A DNA stretch of 30,178 nucleotides, taken from positions 1-30,178 of the IMG/VR virus record IMGVR_UViG_3300006641_000112; one strand, 5' to 3'. This stretch comes from a virus. Positions 29,924 to 30,178 of this stretch are shown here, piece by piece. A program made the position numbers and the translations under genes. Each line of letters starts with the position of its first letter. Position 1 is the first letter of the stretch. The notes beneath the pieces were generated by a model that saw nothing but the letters and a program-made list of their open reading frames with translations, did no database searches and was not told the origin of the DNA.

Positions 29924-30092
29924 CTACCTGACGGCAGAGTGTGTCGTCCCGGAGCGATCGCTCCAGACAAACGGAGACCTCGCCAGGGCTTATCTCGACG
30001 CGACCGAATGCCTCGACGAGGCAAACCTCAAGCTCCGCTCTGTGCGCTCCCTGGCGAGCTGTCGGCTAGGCCGCGAGCAGCTTGGAAAATAA
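29817..30092 (+). CDS. Rz1-like outer-membrane spanin lipoprotein
   Basis: A 91-residue lipoprotein. After MPQQPTRRAAIGLSIL comes the lipobox LTGC with Cys21 as the lipidated residue; small residues AGRS follow, which do not favour inner-membrane retention. The rest is periplasmic, with four more cysteines (for example in VETCPPIPDYLTAEC) that could form disulphides, and a helical end. It overlaps Rz by 107 bases in a different frame. The protein is longer and less proline-rich than lambda Rz1, but the position and lipobox support the call. It is the last gene in the window. Confidence 0.85.
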   Translation: MPQQPTRRAAIGLSILSLTGCAGRSVIVETCPPIPDYLTAECVVPERSLQTNGDLARAYLDATECLDEANLKLRSVRSLASCRLGREQLGK

Positions 30093-30178
30093 CGGCGGAC
30101 CGCCTCGAACAAGTGGTACCATTTCATAATAAGGAAGCGAGCCCCCGCTACCATTCTGTGAAACACCCGCCGCTCGCA
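30093..30178 (+). other. noncoding end region with short direct repeat
   Basis: Eighty-six bases after the last gene, AT-richer than the genes. TACCATT occurs twice, at 30117-30123 and 30149-30155, 32 bases apart, the first inside the palindrome TGGTACCA (30114-30121). CATAAT at 30125-30130 resembles a -10 box, but no matching -35 element stands at the right distance. No T-run terminator is present. It could hold an operator or promoter for genes beyond the window. Confidence 0.3.

Noticed and set aside
1-30178. Terminal direct repeat suggesting a complete circular genome
   Set aside because: Only CGCCGCTC is shared by bases 1-8 and 30168-30175. Eight bases are far too few, and expected early genes are missing, so this looks like part of a genome.
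1-30178. tRNA genes, CRISPR arrays, insertion sequences, integrase
   Set aside because: No tRNA cloverleaf with a GGTTCRAAT-type loop, no spaced direct repeats and no transposase or integrase motifs were found on either strand by reading.

Overview
The window is the structural and lysis half of a tailed double-stranded DNA phage, HK97-like in its head genes and with a siphovirus-type tail. Every gene I can support lies on the + strand, mostly joined by ATGA, GTGA or TGATG overlaps. No gap exceeds 99 bases, so no stretch over 300 bases lacks a gene. The Rz/Rz1 spanin pair, including a lipoprotein with a clear lipobox, points to a Gram-negative host. GC is high, and Leu CTC, Glu GAG and Arg CGA codons are conspicuous. 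I see no integrase, repressor, tRNA, CRISPR array or insertion sequence, so lifestyle cannot be decided here.

Layout. 1-3045: the end of an early/middle operon, with a putative helicase loader, several tiny proteins (one ending in an SSB-like acidic tip), a PD-(D/E)XK nuclease-like protein, a RusA resolvase and a putative Q-like antiterminator. 3059-5410: HNH nuclease and both terminase subunits. 5421-8567: portal, prohead protease and major capsid protein, followed by a 13-bp hairpin. 8621-16399: a 7.8-kb accessory block rich in adhesin-like genes, with an MptE/DUF115-like protein, a 1241-residue tail fibre with a C-terminal S74 self-cleaving chaperone, and a 513-residue protein built from about twenty repeats of about 21 residues. 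16396-18201: connector, head closure, HK97 gp10-like and tail terminator proteins. 18227-18286: two tandem intrinsic terminators. 18301-26921: major tail protein, tail chaperones G and GT joined by a -1 frameshift, tape measure, a minor tail protein, a 1662-residue hub/central fibre with collagen-like and polyglycine segments, and a fibre-associated protein. 26925-30092: a lysis cassette (holin-like, amidase, second holin-like, Rz/Rz1) split by a zinc-peptidase-like protein, an HTH-metallophosphoesterase and a DUF3310 protein.

Working together: RusA and the nuclease-like protein would tidy replicating DNA, terminase packages it into portal/capsid shells, and connector proteins join a tail whose length is set by the 586-residue tape measure. 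Terminators inside the late operon with no promoter visible beyond them fit control by antitermination, with the gene at 2596 as candidate.

The least expected signals are at nucleotide level. The palindrome CTCGAG recurs about once per 200 bases in the first 5 kb, in more than one reading frame, yet is absent from 10858-14956. Inside that gap lies a tandem 792-bp duplication whose copies encode nearly identical protein with largely different synonymous codons.
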